Shown in pieces: positions 1-17,770 of a DNA stretch of 64,000 bases. This stretch comes from Gavia stellata. Its lineage: Eukaryota; Chordata; Aves; Gaviiformes; Gaviidae. The notes beneath the pieces are model-generated. The model saw only the letters and a list, made by a program, of their open reading frames with translations. It made no database searches and was not told where the DNA came from. Numbering within the stretch: the stretch's first letter is position 1; each line of letters opens with the position of its first letter. Made by a program: the position numbers and the translations under genes. The stretch covers positions 13,963,001 through 14,027,000 of the forward strand of contig NC_082637.1 of assembly GCF_030936135.1 (NCBI RefSeq), written 5' to 3'.

Positions 1-218
1 AGATACCCTCTTCCAGTAACACAGTGACAAACAGAAAGGGGATAGAAGTAGAAGCGAAAGCGCATCAGAAAAATCCTGTACAGTATGTGCTATGCTTATT
101 TTGAACTCATACACACATTTTTAAGGATTAAAAGGGAAATCACAAATGTCTATTTGCACTATGTAAGCAGTAAGGTACCCATGTGTAATAGTCTTTCTGT
201 TTGTCCAGAAAGGTATAC

Positions 219-297
219 TGTTCTTTAATAAGGGAAAAGTAGTAGAAACCTGATGTTTGCTCTTTAGTATGGGAAAAGTAGTAGAAACCTGACATTT
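219..297 (+). repeat. Tandem duplication, about 39-bp unit, two copies
   Basis: The segment gggaaaagtagtagaaacct occurs twice with a 39-bp offset, preceded in both by a ctttaat/ctttagt element. The rest of each unit is slightly diverged. Confidence 0.8.
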
Positions 298-2705
298 ATT
301 TACTTTAATCACTCTGAAATAGTTATGTTTTTCCAATGAGAGATTCATATATTTGCATAGCTGCTAATGTTTAAACATTCATTCTATTTTCTATGTATTT
401 TGATTTTATTTAATTAGACAACATGTAACCTTGGTTTTATAATGTTTTTACTACATTAAAAGGACATGGCTATTTGCATGACCTATTTATGCTGCTCTAA
501 GTCAGTCTTCTAATGTACATCTATCAGGATAGGACTTACCCTGCCCTCCTTGAAGTTAGGATAACTCTATGGGCTCTACCCAGCTTCAGGCAGGATAAAT
601 CCCAAATAAATCCAGACAACTCAGAGGCCTGAAAGCACTGTAGGATAACAGCAAGCATCACACTCCCTTCAACGCCACCACCCTGCGAGCCAGGGAAGCC
701 TCTCTGCACCTCCAGACCCTATGTTTTGGACTGGGCATGCCTTTCTTCATCCTGACTCCGATTGCCATCCAGCCCTCGTTACCCAGAAAACAGAGAGGTA
801 ACAGCTCTGGGAATCAGGTGGATGAAGCCAATCTCCTGCCAATGGCTCATACTTGCTCAGGCGAGCCAGAAGCTTTGTCCAAGCCTCTGTGTGCAGCCAT
901 AAGTCTGCACCACGAGCACCAGAAAAGAAAAAAACCCCTCAAGCTTGCGACAGCATAGGTATGCGTACAGTAAGGTAAAGTCCTGTATAAGCTGTGTCCT
1001 CAGAGATGGTACTTGGTTAATACACTGCTGAATGCTGACAAACATGCAACCAATAAAAAACAAAGCAAGCAGCCTTTTGTTAACTATATTAATCCCAATG
1101 TAGCTTTTTTTACTGGAGGATATAGGCTAACTCATGCCAGACACAGGGGTTACTTTGTTCCAGGCAGGTACCTGGGTGTATGATGAAGCCTATCCAGAAG
1201 AGCATCTTTCCATGACAGCAGCGGTGAGCGCAGCCAAATCGAGGGCGGTTAAAGGTTAACATTAAGGTTTCTAAAGGACCCTGGCTTCCAGAAACGGACG
1301 TGAAACCTGTTCATTGAACCACAGCCATCTGCTACCAAGCCAGTGCCAACAACTGGGTGATTACAGCAGTGTTCAGTCAAGTCCTGTGAGGCTGAACTTT
1401 CACAAGCACTAAGCTCCTCTGAGATAACTCTGTTGGGGATTTGGCTGCTCTGAAGTGTGCAAAGGCTAGCAGTGTCCTTCAGCTTTGACAAGCTGGACTG
1501 AACTGTGGGAGCTAAATCTTTTAGAAAAATTGGTCCCTGACTACTTTGCAGGTGCTGAGTACCAGTATTGGAGCAGTCTTAGTATCAGTATCCCTGAACA
1601 TCATATGCAATATTATAGCCATCAACATAAATTTCATGGGTGTATACAAATATAAAACTTTCAGCTTCCTTTTGGAAAAAAAAGAAATCCAAATATGCAC
1701 CAAAAGCAAGAAGCATCACAAGCACTCCTGGTCCATGGCCAGCTTTTAGATGCGTACGTAGTACATATATGAAAATACAGGCACAGCTATGTCTTGACAA
1801 CACTTCGCCAGGTCTGGACCGAGTAGTTTCCTTATTCTACAAGACATAGTTTCCCCCATAGCTGTTCAGATCCCCATCTGACTCAATATCCACACAGGGG
1901 TATAGCTCAGCATTCACATACTCCATGCACCTTCTTTACTTCAGCATAACCTTTCTCCTTCACACTTTCTGCCCCCTGTGCTCACTCAGCTGCGCACACA
2001 AAAAGAGCTTGGTGACCCTGGTTGCTGTGTAGCTGCTTTATGACACTGTGGCTGGAGCTGGCTGCTCCTCTCTCCGCACATAACCATCAAGCTCCACCGC
2101 CTCTTCTGTGCTTGTGGTACAACACAGACACTCTCCCGTCTTCATTTCTCCCCTCATCTATGAACAGCTTATTTGCATTATGCAAACATCTCCTAGCAGC
2201 ACACAAACGCTAATCCGTGAAATAAAGTAAGTCTTTTGTCAGTTATAACACTGAGTCACAGTCTAATTTTAATGATGCTGAAAAATGTTAATTACCTCCC
2301 AAGGCAATACTTGTCCCCTGCTGAATTTATTAGTTTGTTTACCAAATCTCCTCGTCTTGTGCATGTTCATTAGACAGGCTGATAAAAAAACCAAAAATGC
2401 TCTGTGTGTCTGCGGGGTGGTAGAAGACCGGCTAAATGTGGGAAGGCAGGGGAACTGTTTCTGCCAGGGCGAACGGATAGTTAAATGCATGTGATGTGCA
2501 GTGAAGTCTGGGTCGTGAAATAAATGGTGAAGGGGTGGCCCGGCCACTACTGCTGCAGGGACAGGCGGCTGAATTCGGGGCACTTTTAGGCAGGCACAAG
2601 CTGACCATGAAGCCAACCCTTCTGGCAGCAAGGGACCTGGCAATGCTGGCAGGGCATTTCTGCAGGGCAGGAGTTCAGTTCTTTCTAGGCTTCTTAGCAA
2701 AAGCG

Positions 2706-2711
2706 TTTATT
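2706..2711 (-). promoter_or_regulatory. AATAAA poly(A) signal candidate downstream of the distal CAPSL exon
   Basis: Canonical AATAAA on the minus strand about 610 nt beyond the TGA of the distal terminal exon. I saw no canonical signal closer to that stop. Use is inferred only. Confidence 0.25.
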
Positions 2712-3319
2712 GACTTGAAGGCCTGTATTTATACAGCAATACTGCAGTGCTGCAGCCCTGGGGGCAACAGCAGCATATTTTTAGTCAATATGCTCTTGGC
2801 TCAAGCTAGTTATCTCTTTGGTTGTGGGTTTCTGAAGCTATCCTTTAAAATCAGCTAAAATGTAACATAAAGGAGACTTACCATCTCTGTGAAGAATTAT
2901 TTCAGGGTCAAAGAGTTCCTTAATATTGTGATCATGAAGCCTCCCAAATTAGCACTCCTCTATGTAACAGGACATTGGCAAAACAAACCTAATGCACAGG
3001 CACACAAGGAAACAACTGATGATGCCAGCAAATGCAATTGCTAATTTACACCGAGTATCCCATCCCGTTGCTCACTCGGCAGCTCTAGATGTCAGTCGGT
3101 CTGGCTATTCCCTGGCTTTTAAGCGCCACCTTTTGAAACATGAAGCCACATGTCAGAGTCCAGCACCGGGACACTTGCTGATGTCATCAAATCACGCAGC
3201 TCTCAAAACATCCCTCAGACGGGAACCGGAAAAAAAATCGAACCTGCAACAAACTAAGCAGCGTTTCACTTCCTTATAGTCTCTGGTACCAAAGAAGTTG
3301 GGGCAAATGAAAGCAAAAG

Positions 3320-3421
<102 letters not shown>

Positions 3422-6400
3422 CTAAGAATGAGAAAAACAGTGTTTACAATGTGTGATGGCTATATACTGTGGCCCAAAGCAAGATGTTCGTGTAAAACAT
3501 CCCCATTTTTTGCAAATAATTGTTTTGCATCTTCCAGAGAAGTTTGATTTTTAGGTCAGACTGTCCTAATCTGACATTAGGATGTGTTGCTGCAGCACAC
3601 TCTCACACAGCATTTGATCCAATGACACTGAGGTCAATGGATTGAGTTTCTGGCATTGGGAGACAGAGCTGTCGCTATGTCCTTGAAAAATTAATATAAG
3701 AAAATTTATTCCGGTTATTGGTAAATATTGACTGCATAACTTAGATGTCACAATGAAATTAGGCTAGTCCAACATTAGCACCATCACCAAACGAATGTGA
3801 AAAGACCCAAAGGTTAGTCAAGCAATAAAAAATGAGAAACAAAGCAGAAATGCATTGTGGAAGTGTCTAAAGGAATAAATCTATGCCACAAAGTCAGAGC
3901 TTCTCTAAAGCAATCTGCTATTCTTTTTCCAGAAAATGTACATAAGCTAAAAAGAAAAATCGCTAAATTTTGAATGCTAAAGTATCAGTTGAAAGTAAAA
4001 AAAAAAAAAAAAATTGTAGCCTTTGGCAAAAATACCATGTTTTCAATGAAAAAAGAACAGACTTATCTGGGAAATAAACACTGCTTACATTTTACCACAA
4101 TCTCTGCTTTTCCACAGACAACCAGGCTTGAGTTAACTTTCACAAAACATTGTGCTTCCGTTCTTTCTCATTTTTCCTACTTGCCAAGATGTTCAACAAA
4201 GTCTGGACCCCATTCCCATTCTTCAGCTGCAGCTCCCGTTGGGATCAACAGCAACGTTGTAACCTGGGAGGAAGCCTGGGTCCAGGTTTCGGTAGAGATG
4301 GGGATGCCGTACCTGGAGTCAGCTGCAAACCAGCGAGCCGAAGCTTTTGCATCCTACAGTGCTCCCGCCTCCTGCAGCCGCTGTTGGCGTGAGAGCTGAA
4401 GAGGTGCCAGAGCCTAAACCAATGCTCGCTTTGAAATCACGGAGACTTCAAACTCAGCTGGGGCAAACTAGTATGTCCGGGGGCTGCTTCAAATACCAAG
4501 GCTGCTCTCAGCCACCTGAGGACTTGGCGTTAAGTACAGCCCACTAGGAAACCCGCTTTCTGCTCATCTCTTCCTCCTGAGCTGCCTATGAGAAAGGAAT
4601 TATAGAGAAACAGGACGGGCTATAATCATAGTGAAAGTCATAGAAAGTGGGCAGCTGCCAACGGCAGGCAGTTGCTCTCGGCGTTACCTGTTTTACCAGG
4701 GAAAGCTGAGTGTGCTGCTGCTTGCTGCTCCCAGTGTGGAGGACAGGAGCTGGGCAGCAAAAATAACCGAAATCACCAGGCTTGCTCCTTCTGCCAGCCG
4801 GTGACAGCACAAGCCAGGAGCCTGGCTCTGGGATGGCAAAGCTCTGCTCTGCCCACACAGCTGCAGAGGTTTGAGGCAGTACCGTGTAAAAGCTGCTACA
4901 TGAAGGCAAGTCGCCTTTCATACAGCAATGTGCAGAAGTGGTTTCATCTGCAAAAGCCTCAGCTGCTTCCATCTGCCTCTGCCAAGACAGTTTTGTGCCA
5001 GGAGACCAATAAAATGAATCAGATCGGTGAATATACCTTGTGGTCTAATTTCAAGAATATATGCCAGTGAGTGGGGCTTGCATTAAAACTCAGTTGCTAG
5101 AACCAGAAATTTATGCTGTGGGAAAGAACATGAGTCAAACAATAGTCCTGGACCATATCAAGCCGAAAATTTCCCCTCCAGGACAAAACTACAAAGACAC
5201 AAAAGCACACAAGGGGCAAAAGCAAAATGCAGTAAAGGATGCTGCAGGAGTGCTGCCTTTCCCCAGGAACACACCGGAGGGAGAAGCTGTCCCCTGCCTC
5301 TCTGCCCCCATGCCTTGTGCTCTTTTGGGGATGCTCTGATGGCTCAGATAGAGGTCAGAGCAGAGTTTGGGGGAGGTATAAGGCAGCCTTTTCCCTCTAT
5401 GAGGGACCACGGGCTCCACCAGCATTTTTGGACCATGGTCGTGGTGCTGCCTGGTGGGGAGGGCAGAGCTCATCCCTGACAAGGTGCTGTGCCATGGGGC
5501 AGGCTGGAGCTCAAGGTGCAGGTGACACCTTCGCCTCTGGTATTGGCCCACAGCCCTGCAGACTCAGATGTTCCTATGGTTTGTGCCATCCTGTTTAGCA
5601 TCTGTTGCACAATCAGAAAGAAGAAATAGTGCTTTGAACACGAAGCACCAACCAAGATCTGACAATCTTGATGCTAGCACCCGATATGATCACGTGCATT
5701 GCCACCTATCTCCTGGTATCTGCCATGCGTGCTCTGTAACCACAGACTGGCAGGACAGCCTGCATCACCATCTATCTCCAGCATCTGCTGGGTCTGTAAC
5801 CAGCACACAGCAGCCTGCAGCATGGACGCTTGAGCTTCATTTTTGGCTCTCCCAGATCACAGTACAGCAGCTCCAGCAGACAGGGACGGTGAAGGGCTAA
5901 AGGGCAGCTCTGGGCACCCGCAGTTAGCCCTTATATTCTTTCATGTCTGCTTCAAATCCCTTTAACTTGCCTTTAACCTCTGCAAAGTGCTTCTGCTGGA
6001 TCTCAGGTGTGTGTGCCTAGTGTGTCATTATGGCTGCACATGTCCTAGTAGAGATTTACCCACCTCACAGCTGATGCAATGCCTGTGTTTGTTCCATGAA
6101 TTTGCACATATATTAACCAAATGACATTTCTTACAGCACAGATTCCAATTTGTGTTCTACAGAGTCTAATTACAAGTGAAAAATCACGTTATTCTTTCCC
6201 AGATTATTTCTTTTTCCTGAAAGCACTATACCTTTTCTGCAGTTACCAGTTTTTACTCAGATTGCTCCAGGAACATCTCTGTTCCCACAGAAGTGAAAGG
6301 AAACTTTGCCTCCCACTTCGAAGGAATCTGAAACCAGCCCTTGGAAACGTGCGCCACACAAATTTCAAAATGACTACCTTGTGAAAAAAACGTCCTCCTG

Positions 6401-8748
6401 ATGCTGGAAACGTATCCAGCGAGCGATGAGGTCTGCACGCAGGCAGACCCAAGGAGCCGGGAGCTGCTCTGAGGGCACCGGCAGTACATCGGCTGTGGCT
6501 CCAACCTGCAGGGTGGGCGCTGAGCCCTCCCGCCAGGACAAGAGGTTTTGAGCGCTCCTGGCTCACGTCCTTCAGGTCCCCACACAGGATGCTGTTAGGC
6601 AAGCTCAGTGAAGAAATCTCACCCTGGAGCACTGAGCTTTCCCCAGCCATTACAGGCTCCGGCTAAGGCTCCCAGAGCCCGGTGACAGAACTTCTGCTGG
6701 TTTTAAAAAAGCATAGTTGCCTCCAGTACCACTCCTGCCTTCTGAAAAAGTATATTGCATTCAGGATTAAGTAAAATTGGAAAGTATTAGCACTGAAAAG
6801 ACAAACTGGTTGCAGTTATTCAGATTAAAACTTCCACTGCACTTGATTAAATGTCAGCACAACATATTGCTGTGGGGTCTGAAGACGTGAGATAGCATGT
6901 CGGAAAGAAATAGTTTTTTCGTTTTGTGATTCCCACAGTCCATTCACATTACTTTCTTTTTATTTGAAACACAGAAGACAGTTGTGGAGCCAATTAATAA
7001 ATGAGAAATAAAGGGATTCTACTCAAGCTGCCAGGACATGTGCAGCCTGTATTTGATTGTAAGTTTGTTCTTCATGTAAGGTGTGTTGGCACTTCAGTAG
7101 CATCACAGTAAGTAAAGGCTCCTCTTACGATCGACAGCAATCACATAGAGACTCTTTCCACCAGTTTCCAGTGTCAGCCAGTATGCAAGTTTCTGGAGGC
7201 TTACAGATTGCAGAAAATAATTGAGTTTGCACAGCCCTTACTAAGGAATTGCAAGCAGCTATTGCTCGTACTGAGATCATGGCTGGACAGAACAAAAGCA
7301 GAGTTTGCACAGGGCCAGAGCAGCAAGCACTCAGGGCTTCAGTGTTTGAACTGTTAGCAGCCCAGGCTAAGTAATAGCTGAGAGACTTCATCAGTCAAGC
7401 TCTTTTGAAAGTCCAGTCTATAAGCCTATACTGCTTTTAGCTGGCCGCCAGCCTGAAACGGAGCAAATGCTGCCATACACAAGTCATTTACTCTTTGCTA
7501 CAGCAGCAGCATCTCAGTCTGGGAGAGCAGCACAACGACGCGAGAGAAGCAGAAAGAAGAAGACAAAAGGAAAAGGAATCAAGGCAGGAATATTTAAACA
7601 GCAGCACCCCACTTTTTTTTTTTTTTTTTTAATAGTTTTCTTTGTGCACCATTTCCCCACTCTCTGTATGGGGAGAGGACAGAAGATTTCAGAACTGAGA
7701 CAGCCTCATTAATGTAACCAGGAGGGCAGGTTCCCATCCATTTTTCAGCTGATGCTGAGAAGATGACACGACAAGGAAGTTAGAAGTTCTTGAGTTTCCA
7801 GAAAGTTCCCTAAAGTCATAGCTTGGTCATAAACCAGTATAAATACAAAAAGTAGTACGCATCTTTCGATGTAGGTGTGTACAGACAACAGCCACCAGAT
7901 CAGTAAACGTCCCAGGAGCAGTGAGAAGAAAATATTGTAACACACATATGCCCTTTAAAAAAAAATATTAGTGAGATGACCTCACAGTACAAAAAGAAAG
8001 AAATCAAAGGGGAGGGAAAAAAGCTATAAGCAGGCTCACAGAAATGTGAAACAAGGCATGCACGGGAAAGATGCCTGTATGCTGAGTTGTAAGCCCAGGA
8101 GAAAACAGAGCTTTAAAGAGAGTTTTGCATGTATTCTGGTCCGTGCCTCCCCTTCTTGATTTGTTTCGCCCTCCGGCCTCCCATCACTGGGAACTTACAT
8201 GCTCCCAGCAGCAAGCTGGGCAGTTGCTCCATCCCACAAGTGAGACCCAAGAAACCAAGAGATGCTGCAGTGCTACAGGCGAGAGGTCTACGGGACCCTC
8301 CGGGGACAGGCTTCCTCATGTTCATAACAGTCTGCTCCAGACCACCACCCTTCCAGAATATTTCAGTTTCCTCTGTCGAACAGAGCTGTGTCTAGCACAG
8401 CTGTATCTAGCACAGAGGGAATACGTTCAGGAGCCACAGGGAACTACTGCGGATGTCTGAGAAGAAAGAAGCAGCTTGTCTCAGAAAAGAAAAGACATGT
8501 CAGTGATGCAGGGAGAAAAGGGACAGATCTGGGGAGTGGCTGGATGCCAGATCTGCTCTCTGATGATGCTCTGATCCCCTGAGGCTGAGCCTACTGAAGC
8601 ATCTGGGAATTATTTCTGCTGCTTGACTGTAACTGGCACTGGAGTTACTGGAAGCTGTTATTACGGAAAATGAACGTGTTGTGCATACATTTAATCATGG
8701 GAATCTAACAAAAGGTGGAAGTAAAGTCTTGCTCCTTTAATCATATGA
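3422..8748. other. Interval between the two CAPSL terminal exons
   Basis: No copy of the other CAPSL exons and no other gene found. A moderately GC-rich part (about 4.2-6.6 kb) gives several chance open frames on both strands. Poly(A/T) runs at about 3999 and 7613. It would be intronic in transcripts using the distal exon. Confidence 0.6.
8690..8741 (-). promoter_or_regulatory. Two ATTAAA poly(A) signal candidates after the proximal CAPSL stop
   Basis: ATTAAA occurs on the minus strand at 8736-8741, eight nt after the stop codon, and at 8690-8695. This variant is generally weaker than AATAAA. Weak 3' processing here would allow read-through to the distal terminal exon; that is inference. Confidence 0.3.
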
Positions 8749-13478
<4,730 letters not shown>

Positions 13479-15254
13479 TCATGAGGACTCATTTTGACCC
13501 TCTATTTCCTTTTCTATATCCTTCTATCAGAATGGGAAATCGCCAATATGGGCCACCAATCCTGCAAGGAGAGTTCAGCCTACCATCCTGATTAACCCAG
13601 ATGCAAATATGAAAGCATGGGTAAGCATCTGCTGCCTACAGTGCACAAACACGGTGAATGCTGGTGGACGCAGCCAGGAGAGCACTGCTGCCTCCACACC
13701 CCCAGCAGCTCCGCGGAGCCTCTGCAGCCTGGCCAGGTTTGCAGTTAGCGTTTGCCCACAGGTAAAGCTGTAACAGCAAAAATTGTCCTGGGTGAGGACC
13801 TTTTCCTTACGCTTTCTTTTGTTCCACTGTAGTCCTAATTCTCCAGAGCAGGGCTTTCTCCCATTGCACATCTGAGCAACAGCGATCACCCCGAGACATG
13901 ACCTCGCCTACAGATGACACCTTGTTCTATTTTAACACAACTGCAGAACAAATGAATACCTTTAAATTTCACAGCATTTAGCACCCCAGTATTTCCAGAC
14001 TCTGCAAACAGTCACATAAGCTTTCCAGCTTCCCTCAGAGGAAGACAGTGGAATAAAAAGTGGGGAAACCAGCCCGTGGACTTGCAGCACTGCAACAGTA
14101 CCACCAAAAGCAGCACGCCCGGGCTGGAAGAGGGTCGCTCCTTCTCCCACAGGGATTGTTTGTGCCTCGTGCTAAGAGCAACAGGGCTGCCTATGCCCGT
14201 ACTGACATTTTAGGGGCACATTGAATCCTGGCCCCTGGGCACATGGTCAGGGCCAGGACTACCACTCCCTAGCCTGGCTGCTGGTCTGCAGATCACGAAG
14301 GCCCCCAGAATACTTTCCAGCCGTTAAACCGTCACAGGACCAGGGCACAAAAGAGCCACAGAAGGACGTGACTGAGTTACAGCAGAGCTTTTGACTCGGA
14401 GGGCACTTGGTGCTCTGCTGAGGGTGCTCTGGGATGGGGAGATGAAGAAGGTGCATGGCCCTGTGAGGGACTGTCAGTGCACGTTGCACTTCCAATCTCA
14501 TTTTCATTGCATGTGCAGAAGTGTGAATTGAAATGGTCACAGAAAACTTCTGAGAAACATGGAATTAAACTGTTTCATCTTAACTGCTCCACTCCTGTCT
14601 ACAAAGCATTGGCTATGGCAGCTGGTAATGTCACATGTGCTGACTTTTGCAACCCCTTCAGAAAACAGCAGCTGGGCTTGGAAAAACAGAAAAATAAAAT
14701 GTTTTTATTCCCCCCAGATAGTTTCAGTACTAACTTATTGTAGAAGTCTAGCATGGTAGAAGAGAGACTATTTCAGCTTTTGCTTCAGCTAGAATCAGCA
14801 AAGTTCTTCTGGGAACTCATTAACGAGTGACCAGAAAGACCTTACAGCTATGTGAGATCAGCAGTCAAAAATGTTTTCTGCAAACAATGACCTGTCCTTA
14901 AGGGGAGATGTTCGGCTGGCAAGAATATAAAATACACTGAGGTTACATAACCACAGTGCAAACTATAGTTACATTCTATAATTATGTACTATAGCTTATA
15001 TATATATAGTGTCTATGCATCTATATACAGAGTGCATAAGACATGCATAGCAATGTGCAGTATGCCTCCATACTATGCTATGGATTTATATAGATCTATA
15101 AATACTAAGACCAACGATGACATAATTCGTCCCCACTGCACGCTGCAGAAGTCTACACAAACACACACTGTGCGAAGAGTGTAGTAGCTCTCTGCCTCGG
15201 GTTCAGTGGAGGATTTTCCAGTATACTGCAATGTGCATCAAATAATCATTGCAG

Positions 15255-15800
15255 CGAGATTCATGAATTGAGGCTAGGAAGGGATCATCTGATATGATAT
15301 CTATTATGAAATCCTGTACCTCAATAAAAGCCACTGAAACTGGCCAATCCTCAGTTATCTCTGTAATAGGTACAAAGTTTGCTCCTACACTTACAACCAT
15401 TTCTATCTGAGAACTCACCATCTCTAGGCTAAGTTGTTCCAGTCTTGAATAATTTTCTTTTTAAAATACCTTCTTTGTTTCTAGTTTGAATTTCCCCCAT
15501 CATTAGATGCTGTTTTACTTTCTTTTACTAGGTTAAAGAGCTACCTAGTAAAAACTTGTCCAGATGCAAACACTTGAAGGTCCCTTTTAAACCCTCTTTG
15601 GCTAAGTAATTAGACAGAGCTTTTGTAGCTACTTTGCTACAAAATAAATTTCCAGATGTTAGATAATTCTGCTATTGCTCCTGAACTTTTCCAGTTTTTT
15701 CCAGTGTTCCTTTTGAAGTGGATAATAATCTCACTAATGCCATCGGCAGAGATATTCCCACTTTTTTCCACATGTTTCATGGTTAAAACCACTAATAGTA
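15255..15800 (-). mobile_element. Ancient CR1/L3-like LINE fragment, minus orientation
   Basis: Diverged copy with the recognisable order of reversed CR1-type text: aaagggatcatct-like opening, 'ttgttccagtcttgaataa', 'tctagtttgaatttccccca', a 'taggttaaagagc' block, then 'cttttccagttttttcca' and 'ctcactaatgcc'. Broken in all frames. Confidence 0.55.
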
Positions 15801-16957
15801 AATATTTCTGCTGCTCTTTGCAAATCTTCATTCTCTGTAATGTTTGACAACAAAATCACCAACACCGTGTTGTTATATAAAACTCAGGAATTGAAGTCTG
15901 TTTGTAAAGTGATTGCACTTACACATTACACTAAAGCCTCTTAAACATGACCTGGCTTCCTGTGTCACACAGAAGTATGCATTTAATAATCCTTTCTACA
16001 CATTCAATGAATACAGAAAACCAGTTAAATATAAACCCTACTACGTGCAAGCCTGGCCCATAGCAACACGTCTACCACTTCCCTATTTCTGTTGGCTGCT
16101 AATTTGAGCTAGAGATAAACACTTCCTAGGCTGTTAAAAGACTATACTGCATTGTAAGAAAACAGATTATGAATCAGAGCAAGGATGGAGGACTCACAGC
16201 AATTCACATGCTCTCTCCTTGCCTTTCATTTTGCTTTTGCCCCTTTTTGGGTAATGTGAAGTAATTAAAGATACAGTGAGGATTTGCTGAATAGAACAGT
16301 TCTCTGTATACCTTACAAATGTGTTATGTATTAATAACCATTAATAAAACAAGAAAAAGTCATAACCATAATTTTGCAGGTTATTAGTTCTTATATCTCT
16401 TCCAAGATCATCAGATGTCTCCCACGGTGAAATGAAAAAGGGGCTGGTTAATTTAATTCTGAATGCTAGAGAGTTTTGTTTTGCATAACAGCCTGGGCTA
16501 TAAGCAATTACAATACCCATGTTCTCAGCATTGTTTGTTTCTATGGGCAATGTTCTCTTGTGCAGGCTGCACAGAAACTATTGCATTTCTTCTTAACAAA
16601 TACAAAACCTGAAATTTTGGGTTGGATTTTTCCGGAAGAACTTCAGGCTGTTCAGCAACCAGATCCCTTTACATCCCTCTAAGCCGGAGACTTAAACCTG
16701 GAAAGAGTCAGGTTTAATCTAAGCTTAGCACTATTCGTTTATACATTATGCTTCAGCTGAGCCCAAAAGCCTCCTGTGAAAATCCTGAAAAACACCCCAG
16801 TGCGGCAGGCAGAATCCCATACTAGCCCCTGCATTATCGTAGGCTCCTGAAAGCCCCTGGGCAAACGCATGAGTCGCACACCACCCTGAGCAGAAGATCT
16901 CAGAGTCTGGGAATAGATTAAGTGTCCTAAACCGATTGCACACTTTTGGTTTATTCC

Positions 16958-16979
16958 TAATAATTTAATTAAATTATTA
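16958..16979. repeat. 22-bp perfect AT palindrome
   Basis: Self-complementary around the centre ttaattaa between 16968 and 16969. Purely A/T, so chance occurrence is plausible. Confidence 0.7.
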
Positions 16980-17154
16980 AGGGCATGAAAACTGCGTGAG
17001 TATTTGGCAACCATCTAAACACCTCCTTAAAGATCTGGCTTCCCAGCCCCATTGACTGCTCTGTAGCAGCCTCCCCTCTGCCTCTCCACCATCCCCATCT
17101 TCTGGCAGGTGGGGCATTGCTGCTCTTACTATTTAGCTGCCTTTTTTTTTTTGC

Positions 17155-17182
17155 ATATATATATTTTGCAAAATATATATAT
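17155..17182. repeat. 28-bp perfect AT-rich palindrome
   Basis: The two arms (14 nt each) meet at the centre of ttttgcaaaa and are alternating AT outward. It can extrude as a hairpin and lies beside the CpG-enriched patch. Confidence 0.8.
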
Positions 17183-17279
17183 ATAAAATGATATATGTAT
17201 ATAAAAAAACCCTACTCTTGGCTGAACCGCAAGCTGAACTGATTGGAAAAGCTCACTGCAAGCTAGCAAACAAGAGAGA

Positions 17280-17770
17280 AAATCCTTTACCTGCAATGCT
17301 ATCCTGCACCCGGGGTTTCCACCCAGGACTTGGGAGGTGTCGGGGGGCTGGGACGGCGTTGTGTCCCACCTGCCTCCCCGCTCCTGGGCTCTCGACAGGC
17401 TCAGGCGGCAAGTGGAAGGGATGCAGGGCCGTGGGCTCACAACAGAGCTTCCTTGTCCATCTCGTTTTACTTGTTTACACACCCGGCTGCCTTGCCCCCC
17501 CTTTTTTGGGAGGCCTGGAGTTTACCAGCCGGTCTCCAAGGTGACACTGGTGGCTGCGGCTGGCCCAACCTGCAATTACGCTGCTTCCCTGGGCAATTGC
17601 CGCTGGGTTGCAAGAGTCCTTTCATTTAACCTCTTTTTAAATCAATGTCTTCCTCCGCCTCTCTGCCCACACCGGCTGCGTGGGAGAGAGCGGGAGACAC
17701 CTCGTGCTGCCCCTCACCGATGCCCGCAGGAGGGTGCAGCATTACCGTGCCAGCGTTGGCCATGGCTATG
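17280..17770. promoter_or_regulatory. CpG-enriched patch, candidate CAPSL promoter
   Basis: Roughly twenty CpGs in about 490 bp, far more than in the neighbouring sequence. It lies 4 kb upstream of the first CAPSL coding exon, on the side where its non-coding exon should be. At 17532-17545 is gtctccaaggtgac, which resembles an RFX X-box (two inverted half-sites), as expected for a cilia gene. No TATA box or exon could be defined, so the promoter role is inference. Confidence 0.3.

Larger units (their letters stand above)
1..3319. other. No gene recognised (3' flank of CAPSL)
   Basis: Short open frames only, none with recognisable domains. In human, IL7R lies on this side of CAPSL on the opposite strand, but I saw no IL7R exon here. 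Contains the tandem duplication at 219-297 and AATAAA at 2706-2711. Confidence 0.6.

Noticed and set aside
1-3319. Possible 3' exon of IL7R, expected by human synteny
   Set aside because: None of the plus-strand frames resembles the receptor's cytoplasmic tail.
5640-5820. Two loosely similar segments around ctgtaacca
   Set aside because: Similarity is short and interrupted; not enough to call a repeat.
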